64,000 nucleotides of DNA from Mucinivorans hirudinis (GTDB lineage Bacteria; Bacteroidota; Bacteroidia; Bacteroidales; Rikenellaceae). The DNA is taken from the NCBI GenBank assembly GCA_000723505.1, contig HG934468.1:3008798-3072797 (forward strand), given 5' to 3'. This document shows, one piece after another, positions 46,700 through 55,054 of the stretch. Within the stretch, counting starts at the first letter, position 1, and each line of letters opens with the position of its first letter. The notes beneath the pieces are model-generated. The model ran no database searches. It had not been told where the DNA came from and worked only from the letters and a program-made list of their open reading frames with translations. A program made the translations under genes and the position numbers.

Positions 46700-49656
46700 A
46701 AATACTCAGCGCCTCAGCCGGCTCCGGAAAGACCTATCGTCTTGCCTATGAATATATTAAAGTTCTAATATTTGAGCCGCGTGCGTACAGCACCATCCTT
46801 GCCGTAACTTTTACCAACAAGGCTACGGAGGAGATGAAGAGTCGCATCCTTGTACAGCTTAATGCCTTGGTGTCGGGAGTGTCACCTTATATTGCAGATT
46901 TACAACGTGATACTGGTTTTGACCAGGAGAAAATTCGCCGCAATGCTCTCGCTGCTCGCACAAATATTTTGCACGACTATTCGCGCTTTGCGGTATCAAC
47001 GATTGATAAATTTTTCCAGAAAATAATACGAGGCTTTGTAAATGAACTTGGGCTTGATGTTGGCTATACGGTTGAATTACACGGTGATAATGATATTGGC
47101 GAGGCGATAGATCGCGTGGTTGAGCGAGCAAAAGGAGAAGCGGGAATTGCCGTGCTCATTAGTCGCGTGATTGAAGATAGCATTGAGGATGAGCGCAGTT
47201 GGGATATTCGCAAAGAGATTGCAAAAATTGCCGGCGAAATTCTCAAGGAGCGTTATCAACCGCTTGCAAGAGAGATTGAAACGGTTATCGAAAAGTTCGA
47301 TAAATTACGTGAAGATATTGATAATAAGAAAGAAAGATTGAGTAATGATGCTGCTCAAACAGTGGCGTATATAGCGGCGAATGGATTGCAGCCGGGTGAC
47401 TTCAAGGGTGGGGAGAGGAGTAATTTGGTGAAGATTTTCCTAACTCTTGCCGAGGGTGAGTTGGTCGAGAAGTTTGAGAGGCTTGAAAAGGCGGCAGAGT
47501 CAGCGGAGGAGTGGTATTCAAAAACGTCGTTTCAGAAAGAGAAAATCAAGACTATTTTGCCCAAGTTGATGCAGGCAACACGTAATATAATAGCGCCTTA
47601 TCGTGAATATGAGTATTGCCGCAATGGCTTTGAATTACTTGCGGATAATTTCAATAAACGACTTCTGCTTAGCTATATCAGTGAAGAGTTGCATCAAATT
47701 TGGGCGGAGCGCGGCAAACTGCCCATTCATCAGACCACTAAATTGATAGGTGATTTAGTGAAGGATACCGCAGTTCCCTTTATCTACGAAAAGGCGGGCA
47801 ATCGTTTTGGGCGGTATATGATTGATGAGTTTCAGGATACATCGGCGGGTCAATGGCGAAATTTCCTACCGCTGTTGGACGATGCTATTGCGGGTTCGTC
47901 TGAGGGTGAGGCTGTTATGCTGATTGGAGATGTCAAGCAGGCTATCTATCGCTGGCGGGGGGGGGATTGGTCGATACTCTCGGGCGGGGCATCCTACTAC
48001 TGGAAGGATGAGGCGGACGTCAGCGAGCACTTGAGGCGAAACTATCGAAGCAAAGGTAGTATAGTATGCTTTAATAATGAGCTTATTAGAGCAGTTGTAA
48101 ATTCTGCCTGCGACAGGGAACTGACGACGATTTATGAGGATTTTGAGCAAGATGTGCCAGAAGGAAAGGATGGAGGCTATATTTGCGTTAAAGAGATTGA
48201 AAACGAGGATTTTATAGTGAATCAGGTGCGTGATGCACTGGCTAGAGGCTACCGTCAGGGCGACATAGCAATGTTGGTTCGGACAAAGAATCAAGGGCGC
48301 GAAGTTGCAGATTTGCTGCTCCGTAATGGATTGAACATAATCGATCAAGAGTCGCTTTTGCTCAAAAATTCACCTGCGGTTATCACCATAGTTTCCCTAT
48401 TTAAACTCGCCCTCAACCCCAAAGATACTCTTGCGTTAGCAAATTATAATCGCCATAATGACCGGATGTTAGATGCTCAGTTCGAGCAGCAGGATTTTTT
48501 GGCAGATTTGCTTGCAAAAAACCCTGTTGATGCACTCGACGAAGTTATAAAAATGTTGAATAGCGACAGTGAATTTTCCTTTGTTCAGGCTTTTTATCAG
48601 GTAGTTGTCGACTTTTCGCGAGAGAATAGTGCCGATTTGGCATCGCTGATTGAGTGGTGGGATGAACGTTCCGATAAGCTCAGCCTTTACCTCCCCTCAT
48701 CGCAGGATGCCATTACGATAGCTACTATTCACAAAAGTAAGGGATTACAATATCCTATTGTATTCATTCCATTTTGCAACTGGTCTACAGAGCCTACTTC
48801 GCAACCACCTACAATGCTTTGGTGCGAAACCGAAGATAAAGATTTTGAAGAATTTAATCCCTCGCCACTGATTTACAAAAAGGCGATGGCAAACTCTGCA
48901 TATGCCTATAATTATTTGGTTGAGAAGCGAAATGCACTGATTGATGCCGTAAATATGCTCTATGTAGCCCTGACTCGGGCAGAGGATGAACTGTATGTTT
49001 TTCAGAAAATTCCCAAGAAAAAATCCTCTTCTTCCATCTATAATTTCATAAAGGAATTTTGTGGGGAGCAATCGGAGTTTGGCTCAAAAGCAACTAAAAT
49101 ATGCAATAAAACATTGCAACCCCACGACTCGATTACCTTTGATAAATTTGATATTACCCTATCAAAACAGCGCGTTCGCACCAGTTGGGATAGTGAACGG
49201 TTTTATGAGGATGGCGGAGTGATTGAAACGCCTGTTTCTCAAGGTATTTTACTGCACCAACTATTTTCGCAAATCAACTCACGCGAGGATATCGTGCCGT
49301 TGGTGAATGCAATGGTCGTGTCCGGTGATTTTTCGGCAGAGAGAGGCGAAGAGATTATTCAAAGGATAAGTAAATCATTTGAAAATGAATTGATTGCCTC
49401 GTGGTTCGATTCCTCGAACCGTATTTTCAGCGAGAATGCAATTATACTTCCAAAATCAACATCAACTAAACGTCCCGACCGCGTAATCATTAGCAACAAT
49501 GCAGTTACGGTTGTAGATTTCAAATTCGGGATGGCAAAAAATAGTCGTCATAGTCGCCAAATTGAGGAGTACAAAATGCTGCTCGCTGAGATGGGATACG
49601 CTGACGTAAGAGGATATCTATGGTATGTGGAACAAGAGCTAGTCTTCAGTATTTAG
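46684..49656 (+). CDS. AddA-like UvrD-family helicase-nuclease
   Basis: A 990-residue superfamily 1 helicase. Motifs visible are Walker A ASAGSGKTYRLA (about 10-21), Ia AVTFTNKATEEMKSRI, II in YMIDEFQDTSAGQW, III LIGDVKQAIYRWRGGDW, V TIATIHKSKGLQYPIVFIPF and VI NMLYVALTRAEDELYVF. The C-terminal end reads RPDRVIISNNAVTVVDFKFG and QIEEYKML, the RecB-type nuclease signature. This fits AddA of an AddAB double-strand break repair complex. No AddB gene is adjacent. The stop codon's final G begins the next palindromic element, which has inserted right at the gene's end. Confidence 0.88.
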   Translation: MSSSVKILSASAGSGKTYRLAYEYIKVLIFEPRAYSTILAVTFTNKATEEMKSRILVQLNALVSGVSPYIADLQRDTGFDQEKIRRNALAARTNILHDYSRFAVSTIDKFFQKIIRGFVNELGLDVGYTVELHGDNDIGEAIDRVVERAKGEAGIAVLISRVIEDSIEDERSWDIRKEIAKIAGEILKERYQPLAREIETVIEKFDKLREDIDNKKERLSNDAAQTVAYIAANGLQPGDFKGGERSNLVKIFLTLAEGELVEKFERLEKAAESAEEWYSKTSFQKEKIKTILPKLMQATRNIIAPYREYEYCRNGFELLADNFNKRLLLSYISEELHQIWAERGKLPIHQTTKLIGDLVKDTAVPFIYEKAGNRFGRYMIDEFQDTSAGQWRNFLPLLDDAIAGSSEGEAVMLIGDVKQAIYRWRGGDWSILSGGASYYWKDEADVSEHLRRNYRSKGSIVCFNNELIRAVVNSACDRELTTIYEDFEQDVPEGKDGGYICVKEIENEDFIVNQVRDALARGYRQGDIAMLVRTKNQGREVADLLLRNGLNIIDQESLLLKNSPAVITIVSLFKLALNPKDTLALANYNRHNDRMLDAQFEQQDFLADLLAKNPVDALDEVIKMLNSDSEFSFVQAFYQVVVDFSRENSADLASLIEWWDERSDKLSLYLPSSQDAITIATIHKSKGLQYPIVFIPFCNWSTEPTSQPPTMLWCETEDKDFEEFNPSPLIYKKAMANSAYAYNYLVEKRNALIDAVNMLYVALTRAEDELYVFQKIPKKKSSSSIYNFIKEFCGEQSEFGSKATKICNKTLQPHDSITFDKFDITLSKQRVRTSWDSERFYEDGGVIETPVSQGILLHQLFSQINSREDIVPLVNAMVVSGDFSAERGEEIIQRISKSFENELIASWFDSSNRIFSENAIILPKSTSTKRPDRVIISNNAVTVVDFKFGMAKNSRHSRQIEEYKMLLAEMGYADVRGYLWYVEQELVFSI

Positions 49657-49828
49657 GGGACTTCTAAAAATTAATCGATTGAGATTTTTGATCTATTTTG
49701 CGCAGCTTTGGATTTGATAATCCAAAGACAGTATCGGGATACGGCTTTGATAATCAAATCCAAAGATGTGTAAAAGAAATTAAGAAAGGTTCTACAGGAT
49801 TTCGTGTGAGAATAGTTATCTTTGCCGA

Positions 49829-50155
49829 ATGACAGCAACCGAAGTATTGAGTAAATTATTATTGCCTAGGAGTAGTGATTGGTCGATAGGCAGTGTAGAC
49901 ATCGACGAGCAAAACGAGGAAGTTCGTATTGAGCTTGTCTATAACAATGAAGTGGTAATTATTGATGGTATAAGTTATCCTATCTATGACTATCGTTCAG
50001 TTCGAGAGTGGCGACACTTGGATTTGTGGCAATATAAGAGTTACCTTGTTGCCCGTATTCCGCGTTATATTGTTGGAGATAAGGTAATAAGCTTGGGCGT
50101 ACCGTGGTCAGCGCCATTGGAACGTATGACCACTTTGCTCGAAAAAAAACGATAG
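49829..50155 (+). CDS. ISL3-type transposase, N-terminal frame (ORF1)
   Basis: A 108-residue frame resembling the ISAon1 transposase N-terminal region protein: MTATEVLSKLLLPRSSDWSI, VVIIDGISYPIYDYRSVREW, and ending PLERMTTLLEKKR. It overlaps the second frame by 52 bases. Near the end, CTC GAA AAA AAA CGA TAG contains a run of eight A residues; a -1 slip there would read on into ORF2 as EKKKTIETLQVTKS, making one continuous transposase. Confidence 0.8.
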   Translation: MTATEVLSKLLLPRSSDWSIGSVDIDEQNEEVRIELVYNNEVVIIDGISYPIYDYRSVREWRHLDLWQYKSYLVARIPRYIVGDKVISLGVPWSAPLERMTTLLEKKR

Positions 50156-51045
50156 AGACTTTGCAAGTAACCAAGAGTCAGAGTGGTACGGCAAGGTTAT
50201 TGCGTATAAGTTTTGACCAAGTACATCGCGTGATGCACCGAGCAGTAGAGCGCGGTATGGCATTGCGAGATAGTGATGAGCTATATAAATATGTTAGCAT
50301 TGACGAGAAAGCTATAAGTCGTGGTCACGAGTACGCATCAATTTTATCGGATGAGTTGAGCGGAATTGTGATAGAGGTTAGTAAAGGCAGGACAAAGGAA
50401 AGTGTTGATAATTTGTGTATTAAAGGTTTATCTGAGGAGCAGCGAGGGGCAGTAGAGCGAATATGCACCGATATGTGGGATCCTTATATTTACGCAGCAA
50501 AGGAGTATTTTGGGCAAGCATTGCACTGCCACGATAATTTTCATTTGGTCGGTTATTTGAATAAGGCTGTTGATAAGGTACGTCGCCGAGAGGTTAAGTT
50601 ACACGAAGATTTGAAACGAACTAAGTATTTGTGGCTCAAGGACACAAATAATTTTACAGATAAGCAGTATGCGACTTTCGAGGCTATACGGGGAGCAAAT
50701 TACGAGGTATCTCGGGCTTGGCAAGTGAAGGAGAATTTTAGAGATATTCAGTTTCGGCAAGAAAACTATCAAAGTGCATTATCAATATATATGCTTTGGA
50801 AACAGAACGCATTAAGGGTAAATATACCTGAGATAAACCAAGTAGTAGAAATGTTTGACAGGCATAAAAAAGGAATTGTAAATGCGATACTAACTGGCGC
50901 AAGTAATGCAAGGGCAGAGAGATTAAACAGCTCTATCGAAGAGATAAAAAGAATCGGCAGAGGATACCGTAAATTTGAAAACTTCAGAATCGCAATACTA
51001 TTCTTCAATGCAAACCTCAAACTTTACCCACACGAAAACCAGTAG
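50104..51045 (+). CDS. ISL3-type transposase, catalytic frame (ORF2)
   Basis: A frame of up to 313 residues with the ISL3 DDE domain: Asp in YVSIDEKAISRGHEYASI, Asp in RICTDMWDPYIYAAKEYF and CHDNFHLVGYLNKAVDKVRR, Glu in SNARAERLNSSIEEIKRIGR. The helix-turn-helix probably lies in TKSQSGTARLLRISFDQVHR. The ATG at 50104 lies within ORF1; translation may instead enter by -1 frameshifting at the A8 run near 50144-50151. Full length and apparently intact. The stop codon lies inside the right inverted repeat. Confidence 0.85.
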   Translation: MVSAIGTYDHFARKKTIETLQVTKSQSGTARLLRISFDQVHRVMHRAVERGMALRDSDELYKYVSIDEKAISRGHEYASILSDELSGIVIEVSKGRTKESVDNLCIKGLSEEQRGAVERICTDMWDPYIYAAKEYFGQALHCHDNFHLVGYLNKAVDKVRRREVKLHEDLKRTKYLWLKDTNNFTDKQYATFEAIRGANYEVSRAWQVKENFRDIQFRQENYQSALSIYMLWKQNALRVNIPEINQVVEMFDRHKKGIVNAILTGASNARAERLNSSIEEIKRIGRGYRKFENFRIAILFFNANLKLYPHENQ

Positions 51046-51362
51046 AACCTTAAAAATATCATCGAAAAAAGAAACCTCCACATTTTTGTTTAATTTTTAG
51101 AAGTCCCCTTTAGTGTCACGGGAGTGTTGAATAACCGTCGTGCAGTGACAATAAAAGATTTTCACTGAGATACTTAAGTGCTTATTGTTCAATGAAAACA
51201 CCCGTGAAATAATATTCCGGCTCAAATGGTAATGTATTCATAAAGTTGAAATTCAGGAACTTACCCTGCCATATCTATTATCTCTTCCGAAACAACACCG
51301 CCAAAGATGTCTCACTCAAATTAGACAGAACAACTCAATAACTCGACTTACGATAAAAAAAT

Positions 51363-51393
51363 TTTGTTTTTATCTGAAAAAATTATACTTTTG
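51363..51393 (+). promoter_or_regulatory. Bacteroidetes-type promoter of the anchored TPR gene
   Basis: TTTG (51363-51366), a 19-base spacer and TACTTTTG (51386-51393) match the -33/-7 consensus exactly. The ATG is 23 bases downstream. Confidence 0.78.
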
Positions 51394-51416
51394 TGCCACT
51401 AAATGTTTTATAGACT

Positions 51417-52115
51417 ATGTCAAAGGATATGAAAAATCAGGCGGAAGACCCTGAAGTTAAGCTTGAAACTGCAATCGGTCAGAGCGAACAATTTATCGAA
51501 CGGAACGGCAAAAAACTACTCGTTGTTCTTGCTGCTGTGGTAGTTATTGTGGGCGGATACTTCGGTTATGAGAACCTATACAAAGCTCCGCAGATGGATA
51601 AGGCTTCGGCGGCAATGTTCGAGGCGCAGTATCAGTTCGAGCAAGATTCGTTTGCTGTTGCGCTCAAAGGTACAAGTTCATTTATGGGCTTTGAGAAGAT
51701 TGCTTCGCAGTACGGCTCCCTTCCGCAAGGTAACTTGGCAAAACACTACGCAGGAATCTGTTGCCTTTACACTGGTGACTATAAGAAAGCTATCGAGTTT
51801 TTCACTGGTTTTTCGCCTGTAACCGGAGCAGTAGGCGCGATAATTACGGCGCAAAATTATGGTTTGGCGGGGGATGCTTATGTTGAGATTAACGATTTGG
51901 CGAACGGTGCGAAGATGTATCAAAAGGCAATAGATGCTTCATCGAACGGCGATACGGCACCTGTCTACTTGAAAAAAGCGGCTTTGGTAAACGTTGAGTT
52001 AGGCAACATTGACGCGGCAATTGTTCAGTATGAAAAAATAAAATACGGCTTTCCAACAAGTTTCCTTGCACGCGATATTGATAAATATATTGCTGCAGCC
52101 GAGCAGAAAAAATAG
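51417..52115 (+). CDS. membrane-anchored TPR protein (YfgM-like)
   Basis: A 232-residue protein with an N-terminal cytoplasmic stretch (about 32 residues), one transmembrane helix (LLVVLAAVVVIVGGYFGY, about 35-52) and a periplasmic part with TPR units (CCLYTGDYKKAIEFF, AGDAYVEINDLANGAKMYQKAI, LVNVELGNIDAAIVQYEKI). The layout is that of YfgM-like ancillary factors, which associate with translocon or periplasmic chaperones in E. coli. The same role here is only inferred. The gene precedes ribH but a hairpin separates them. Confidence 0.82.
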   Translation: MSKDMKNQAEDPEVKLETAIGQSEQFIERNGKKLLVVLAAVVVIVGGYFGYENLYKAPQMDKASAAMFEAQYQFEQDSFAVALKGTSSFMGFEKIASQYGSLPQGNLAKHYAGICCLYTGDYKKAIEFFTGFSPVTGAVGAIITAQNYGLAGDAYVEINDLANGAKMYQKAIDASSNGDTAPVYLKKAALVNVELGNIDAAIVQYEKIKYGFPTSFLARDIDKYIAAAEQKK

Positions 52116-52142
52116 TGATAATACAGTTGTAATTGCAGTGAG

Positions 52143-52194
52143 AGCCGCAATCTCTTGTCACGCCGTACTAATTACGGGTTGAGAGATTGCGGCT
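52143..52194 (+). terminator. hairpin between the TPR gene and ribH
   Basis: A perfect 13-base stem AGCCGCAATCTCT / AGAGATTGCGGCT is followed by TTTACTC. Its position upstream of the GTG at 52230 argues against the longer ribH frame starting at 52155. Confidence 0.65.
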
Positions 52195-52229
52195 TTACTC
52201 GCTATTACGAACAAGAGAATTTAATAGTA

Positions 52230-52757
52230 GTGGCTACAAATCTAAAAAATCTATCGCACTTCGAACGGCCTGTACCCTCGGCATCAGATATGCGCGTGGG
52301 CATAGTCGTTGCAGAGTGGAATAGCGCAATAACCGGTGCGTTGCTCGAAGGTGCAGTGAAGACGTTGCGCGCGGCTGGTTGTCGCGAAGAAAATATTATA
52401 GTGAAGTGGGTTCCGGGAACTTTCGAATTACCGATGGGAGCACAGTTTTTTGCGGAGTACTCAAATGTTGATGGGGTGATTGCTTTGGGATGCGTCATTC
52501 GTGGCGAAACTCCGCATTTCGACTATGTCTGCCAAGGGGTAACAATAGGTATTACCCAGTTGCAACTGAGTTGGAGTATGCCGGTAGCCTTCGGCGTACT
52601 TACTGTGGAAAATAGCGAACAGGCGGAAGAGAGAGCGGGCGGCAAGCACGGCAACAAGGGTGATGAGGCAGCAGCAACACTTATCAAAATGGTTGCTCTG
52701 CAACGCAGTATGGAATTTGAAGACAATAATATTGATTTCGGCTCAGTGGTGAATTAG
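52230..52757 (+). CDS. ribH: 6,7-dimethyl-8-ribityllumazine synthase, GTG start
   Basis: RibH makes lumazine, the immediate riboflavin precursor. The 175-residue protein has MRVGIVVAEWNSAITGALLEGA (substrate site), VPGTFELPMGAQ, VIALGCVIRGETPHFDYVCQGVTIGI with the catalytic His, and FGVLTVENSEQAEERAGG. The GTG at 52230 gives the usual short leader before ERPVPSASDMRVGIVVAEWN; the frame extends further upstream only through a terminator hairpin. Confidence 0.94.
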   Translation: MATNLKNLSHFERPVPSASDMRVGIVVAEWNSAITGALLEGAVKTLRAAGCREENIIVKWVPGTFELPMGAQFFAEYSNVDGVIALGCVIRGETPHFDYVCQGVTIGITQLQLSWSMPVAFGVLTVENSEQAEERAGGKHGNKGDEAAATLIKMVALQRSMEFEDNNIDFGSVVN

Positions 52758-52875
52758 CGTGGTGCGAAAGCTTTTTACTTTGCTGATGGAAGCTGAGTGC
52801 GGAGGAAAGGGGATACGTGAGGACTTTGAGGATATGATGCCGAAAAAACTTTCACACCCCGATTTCCGAAAAAAG

Positions 52876-52907
52876 TTTGGAAATGTCAAATCTTTTGTCT
52901 ACCTTTG
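52876..52907 (+). promoter_or_regulatory. promoter of the tRNA cluster
   Basis: TTTG (52876-52879), a 20-base spacer and TACCTTTG (52900-52907) match the -33/-7 consensus exactly, 18 bases upstream of the first tRNA. Confidence 0.75.
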
Positions 52908-52925
52908 CACCGCAAACTAAAAAAA

Positions 52926-52999
52926 GCCGATGTAGCTCAGTTGGCCAGAGCAGCTGATTTGTAATCAGCTGGTCGGGGGTTCGAATCCCTCCATCGGCT
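52926..52999 (+). tRNA. tRNA-Thr (anticodon TGT)
   Basis: A 74-base cloverleaf. The acceptor stem is GCCGATG / CATCGGC, the D arm is GTAGCTCAG, and the anticodon arm is GCTGA TTTGTAA TCAGC with anticodon TGT. The T arm is GGGGGTTCGAATCCCTC. The CCA end is not encoded. Confidence 0.95.
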
Positions 53000-53005
53000 C
53001 GGAAT

Positions 53006-53063
53006 AGAGTGAAAAATGAAAAATGAAAAACTTTTCAAACAACATTTTTCATTTTTCGCTCTC
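53006..53063. repeat. long hairpin between tRNA genes
   Basis: GAGTGAAAAATGAAAAATG pairs with CATTTTTCATTTTTCGCTC about 17 bases later. It may be a processing signal or a weak terminator; an eight-T run follows it. Confidence 0.45.
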
Positions 53064-53080
53064 TTTTTTTCAATTTACAA

Positions 53081-53163
53081 GGGGAGATACCAAAGTGGCC
53101 AACTGGGGCAGACTGTAAATCTGCTGACGCACGTCTTCGTAGGTTCGAATCCTGCTCTCCCCA
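53081..53163 (+). tRNA. tRNA-Tyr (anticodon GTA)
   Basis: An 83-base class II tRNA with a long variable arm. The acceptor stem is GGGGAGA / TCTCCCC, and the anticodon arm GCAGA CTGTAAA TCTGC has anticodon GTA. The T arm is TAGGTTCGAATCCTG. Confidence 0.95.
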
Positions 53164-53238
53164 CAAGTTAAACGAAAAAATGAAAAATGGAAAATTTTAC
53201 ATACCATATTTTCACGTCTCGTTTATTGCTTACAAAGT

Positions 53239-53310
<72 letters not shown>

Positions 53311-53357
53311 CAATTTTTTCAATGAAAATGAAGATTTTTGCAAATATTTTATAGTAT

Positions 53358-53390
53358 AGACGCAATACGTTGGTATTGCGTCTTTTTTTT
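53358..53390 (+). terminator. rho-independent terminator of the tRNA cluster
   Basis: A perfect 11-base stem AGACGCAATAC / GTATTGCGTCT with a 4-base loop is followed by a run of eight T. Confidence 0.92.
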
Positions 53391-53423
53391 CACTATTAAC
53401 TTTTCACCTTTCAATTAAAAAAA

Positions 53424-54848
53424 ATGAGCGGATTTTTTGGTTGCGTTTCACGGCACAGTGCTGTAAACGATGTCTTCTATGGTACGGACTACCATTCACA
53501 CCTTGGCACTAAACGTGCGGGTATGGTTTTTTGGGACGGGACGAAATTTGTTCGTACTATCCACAGTCTCGAGAACGGATACTTTCGTAATAAATTCGAG
53601 GACGATTTGCCACGTTTCGGTGAGTCGAAAATGGGTGTCGGAATAATCTCAGACAATGAATCTCAGCCTGTTACTGTCACCTCACACCTTGGTCGCTTTT
53701 CAGTGGTTACGGTTTCCAAAATCGAAAACATAGAAGAGCTGACCGCGGAGCTGCTTGCTGAAAAGGTGCATTTTGCGGAGCTGTCAGGTTCGGAGATTAA
53801 CCCCACTGAGATGGTTGCGGTGCTAATTAGCCACGGCAAGAGTTTTGCCGACGGAATTGAGTTGGTTCAAAAAAAGATAAAGGGTTCGTGCTCGATGTTG
53901 GTTCTAACTGACCACGCAATCTATGCCGCTCGCGACCGCTTTGGGCGCACACCCATAATCATAGGCAAGGATGACAAGGGCTATGTGGCAGCTTCGGAGA
54001 GTTCTAGTTTTGCGAATCTCGGCTATGAATATGTCTGTGAGTTGGGTTCGGGCGAAATTGTGCAGATGAGCAGCGATGGTGTTCGCCGCATCAAGGAGGC
54101 GGGTTGTCGCAAGCAAATATGTTCGTTCCTTTGGGTCTACTATGGTTATCCTTCATCCAACTACGAAGGCATTAATGTGGAAGGCTCTCGCTACCGCAAT
54201 GGTGGATATATGGCAATTAGGGACAGCGAGCTGGAACCTGATTTTGCAGCCGGCATCCCCGATTCGGGCGTGGGACACGCAATAGGCTACTCCAATGAGA
54301 AGGGTGTGCCATATAAACGCCCATTTGTGAAGTACACTCCGACTTGGCCACGCAGCTTTATGCCTCAAGACCAAACGCGCCGTGACTTGGTCGCAAAGAT
54401 GAAACTTCTTCCAAATGAGGAATTTACTAAGGGGCGGAAAATTGTGTTGATGGACGATTCAATCGTTCGCGGGACCCAGTTGAAGGATAACGTTGTGAAA
54501 TTGTTGGACGCCGGAGTCGAAGAGGTGCATATGCGCATTGCCTGCCCACCATTGATTTTCCCTTGTCGGTTCCTCAATTTTTCGGTCTCCAAGAGTACAT
54601 ATGACCTCTACACACGCCGCATAATCCGCGATATGGAGGGCGGAATTGAGAATCTTAGCAATGAGCTGTTGGCGGAATATGCAGATCCGGACTCGGCAAA
54701 ACATAAGGAGATGGTCGAAATTATGGGTAAACACCTGCAGTTAACCTCATTGAAGTTTCAACGACTAGAGGATTTGGTTGCCGCAATTGGTCTACCCAAA
54801 GAGGAACTTTGCACACACTGTTGGGATAATTCGAGCTACGTGGAGTAA
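53424..54848 (+). CDS. amidophosphoribosyltransferase-like protein lacking the N-terminal Cys
   Basis: A 474-residue PurF-family protein. The N-terminal Ntn glutamine-amidotransferase fold (about 1-230) has HSHLGTKRAGM and GSCSMLVLTDHAIYAARDRFGRTPI. The C-terminal PRTase domain has VLMDDSIVRGTQLKDNV. Active PurF begins with a catalytic cysteine exposed after Met removal; here the sequence is Met-Ser-Gly-Phe-Phe-Gly (Ser2). A similar Bacteroides paralogue reads MGGFFG, so the loss looks conserved. It may be ammonia-dependent, a subunit regulated by a second PurF, or have another role. C-terminal cysteines (CTHCWD) resemble cluster or metal ligands seen in PurF relatives. Confidence 0.85.
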   Translation: MSGFFGCVSRHSAVNDVFYGTDYHSHLGTKRAGMVFWDGTKFVRTIHSLENGYFRNKFEDDLPRFGESKMGVGIISDNESQPVTVTSHLGRFSVVTVSKIENIEELTAELLAEKVHFAELSGSEINPTEMVAVLISHGKSFADGIELVQKKIKGSCSMLVLTDHAIYAARDRFGRTPIIIGKDDKGYVAASESSSFANLGYEYVCELGSGEIVQMSSDGVRRIKEAGCRKQICSFLWVYYGYPSSNYEGINVEGSRYRNGGYMAIRDSELEPDFAAGIPDSGVGHAIGYSNEKGVPYKRPFVKYTPTWPRSFMPQDQTRRDLVAKMKLLPNEEFTKGRKIVLMDDSIVRGTQLKDNVVKLLDAGVEEVHMRIACPPLIFPCRFLNFSVSKSTYDLYTRRIIRDMEGGIENLSNELLAEYADPDSAKHKEMVEIMGKHLQLTSLKFQRLEDLVAAIGLPKEELCTHCWDNSSYVE

Positions 54849-54857
54849 TTGATATAT

Positions 54858-54909
54858 GGGGGCTTCTAAAAATTCCGAAGTAACTAACGGCTAATTTTCA
54901 GAAGCCCTC
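54858..54909 (-). repeat. family A 52-base palindromic unit
   Basis: From GGGGGCTTCTAAAAATTCCG to TTTTCAGAAGCCCTC, an imperfect 52-base hairpin. Its reverse complement aligns gap-free with 33738-33789. It sits directly after the PurF-like gene and before an IS630 remnant, and may also act as a terminator. Confidence 0.8.
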
Positions 54910-54916
54910 TTTAATA

Positions 54917-55051
54917 ATGGATGTTGTTTATCTGCCTCCATCTTCCCCTTATTTGAATATCGCCGAACTACTTTTGGCGCAAACTCAAAATGAGTGGCGA
55001 CTATCTTTACAGAGACCTGATATCATACAAAGCGTATTAATGCCGAGTTAA
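54917..55051 (+). pseudogene. IS630-family transposase, C-terminal remnant
   Basis: A 44-residue frame starting MDVVYLPPSSPYLNIAELLL resembles the end of the IS630/Tc1 DDE domain, where LPPYSPxLNxIExxW contains the last catalytic Glu. The expected Trp region is changed (LLAQTQNEWRLS). All upstream sequence, including the other catalytic residues, is gone. Its stop codon lies inside AATGCCGAGTTAATAA (55039-55054), which is identical to the end of family B miniature elements, tying those elements to an IS630-type parent. Confidence 0.7.
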
Positions 55052-55054
55052 TAA

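Larger units (their letters stand above)
49788..51049 (+). mobile_element. ISL3-family (ISAon1-like) insertion sequence, about 1262 bp
   Basis: Inverted ends GGTTCTACAGGATTTCGTGT (left) and, on the reverse strand, GGTTCTACTGGTTTTCGTGT (right) match at 18 of 20 bases. The flanking 8 bases are TTAAGAAA and TTAAAAAT, a possible decayed 8-base target duplication. Two overlapping frames encode the transposase. Similar ends occur in miniature elements at 20889-21136. Confidence 0.75.
49656..51108. mobile_element. family A palindromic element, interrupted by an ISL3-type IS
   Basis: The left end GGGGACTTCTAAAAATTAA at 49656 and the right end TAATTTTTAGAAGTCCCC (51091-51108) are inverted repeats of the family A type. 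The left arm contains an internal hairpin (CTTTGGATTTGATAATC pairing with GATAATCAAATCCAAAG). The ISL3-type element at 49788-51049 lies inside, so the original palindromic unit would be about 190 bases, the size of the 24525 copy. The gap 51109-51416 holds an imperfect inverted repeat (TCACGGGAGTGTT with AACACCCGTGA) and one promoter. Confidence 0.6.

Noticed and set aside
52155-52229. Longer N-terminus for RibH
   Set aside because: The extra sequence is the distal arm of a terminator hairpin and is not family-like; the GTG at 52230 gives the conserved start.
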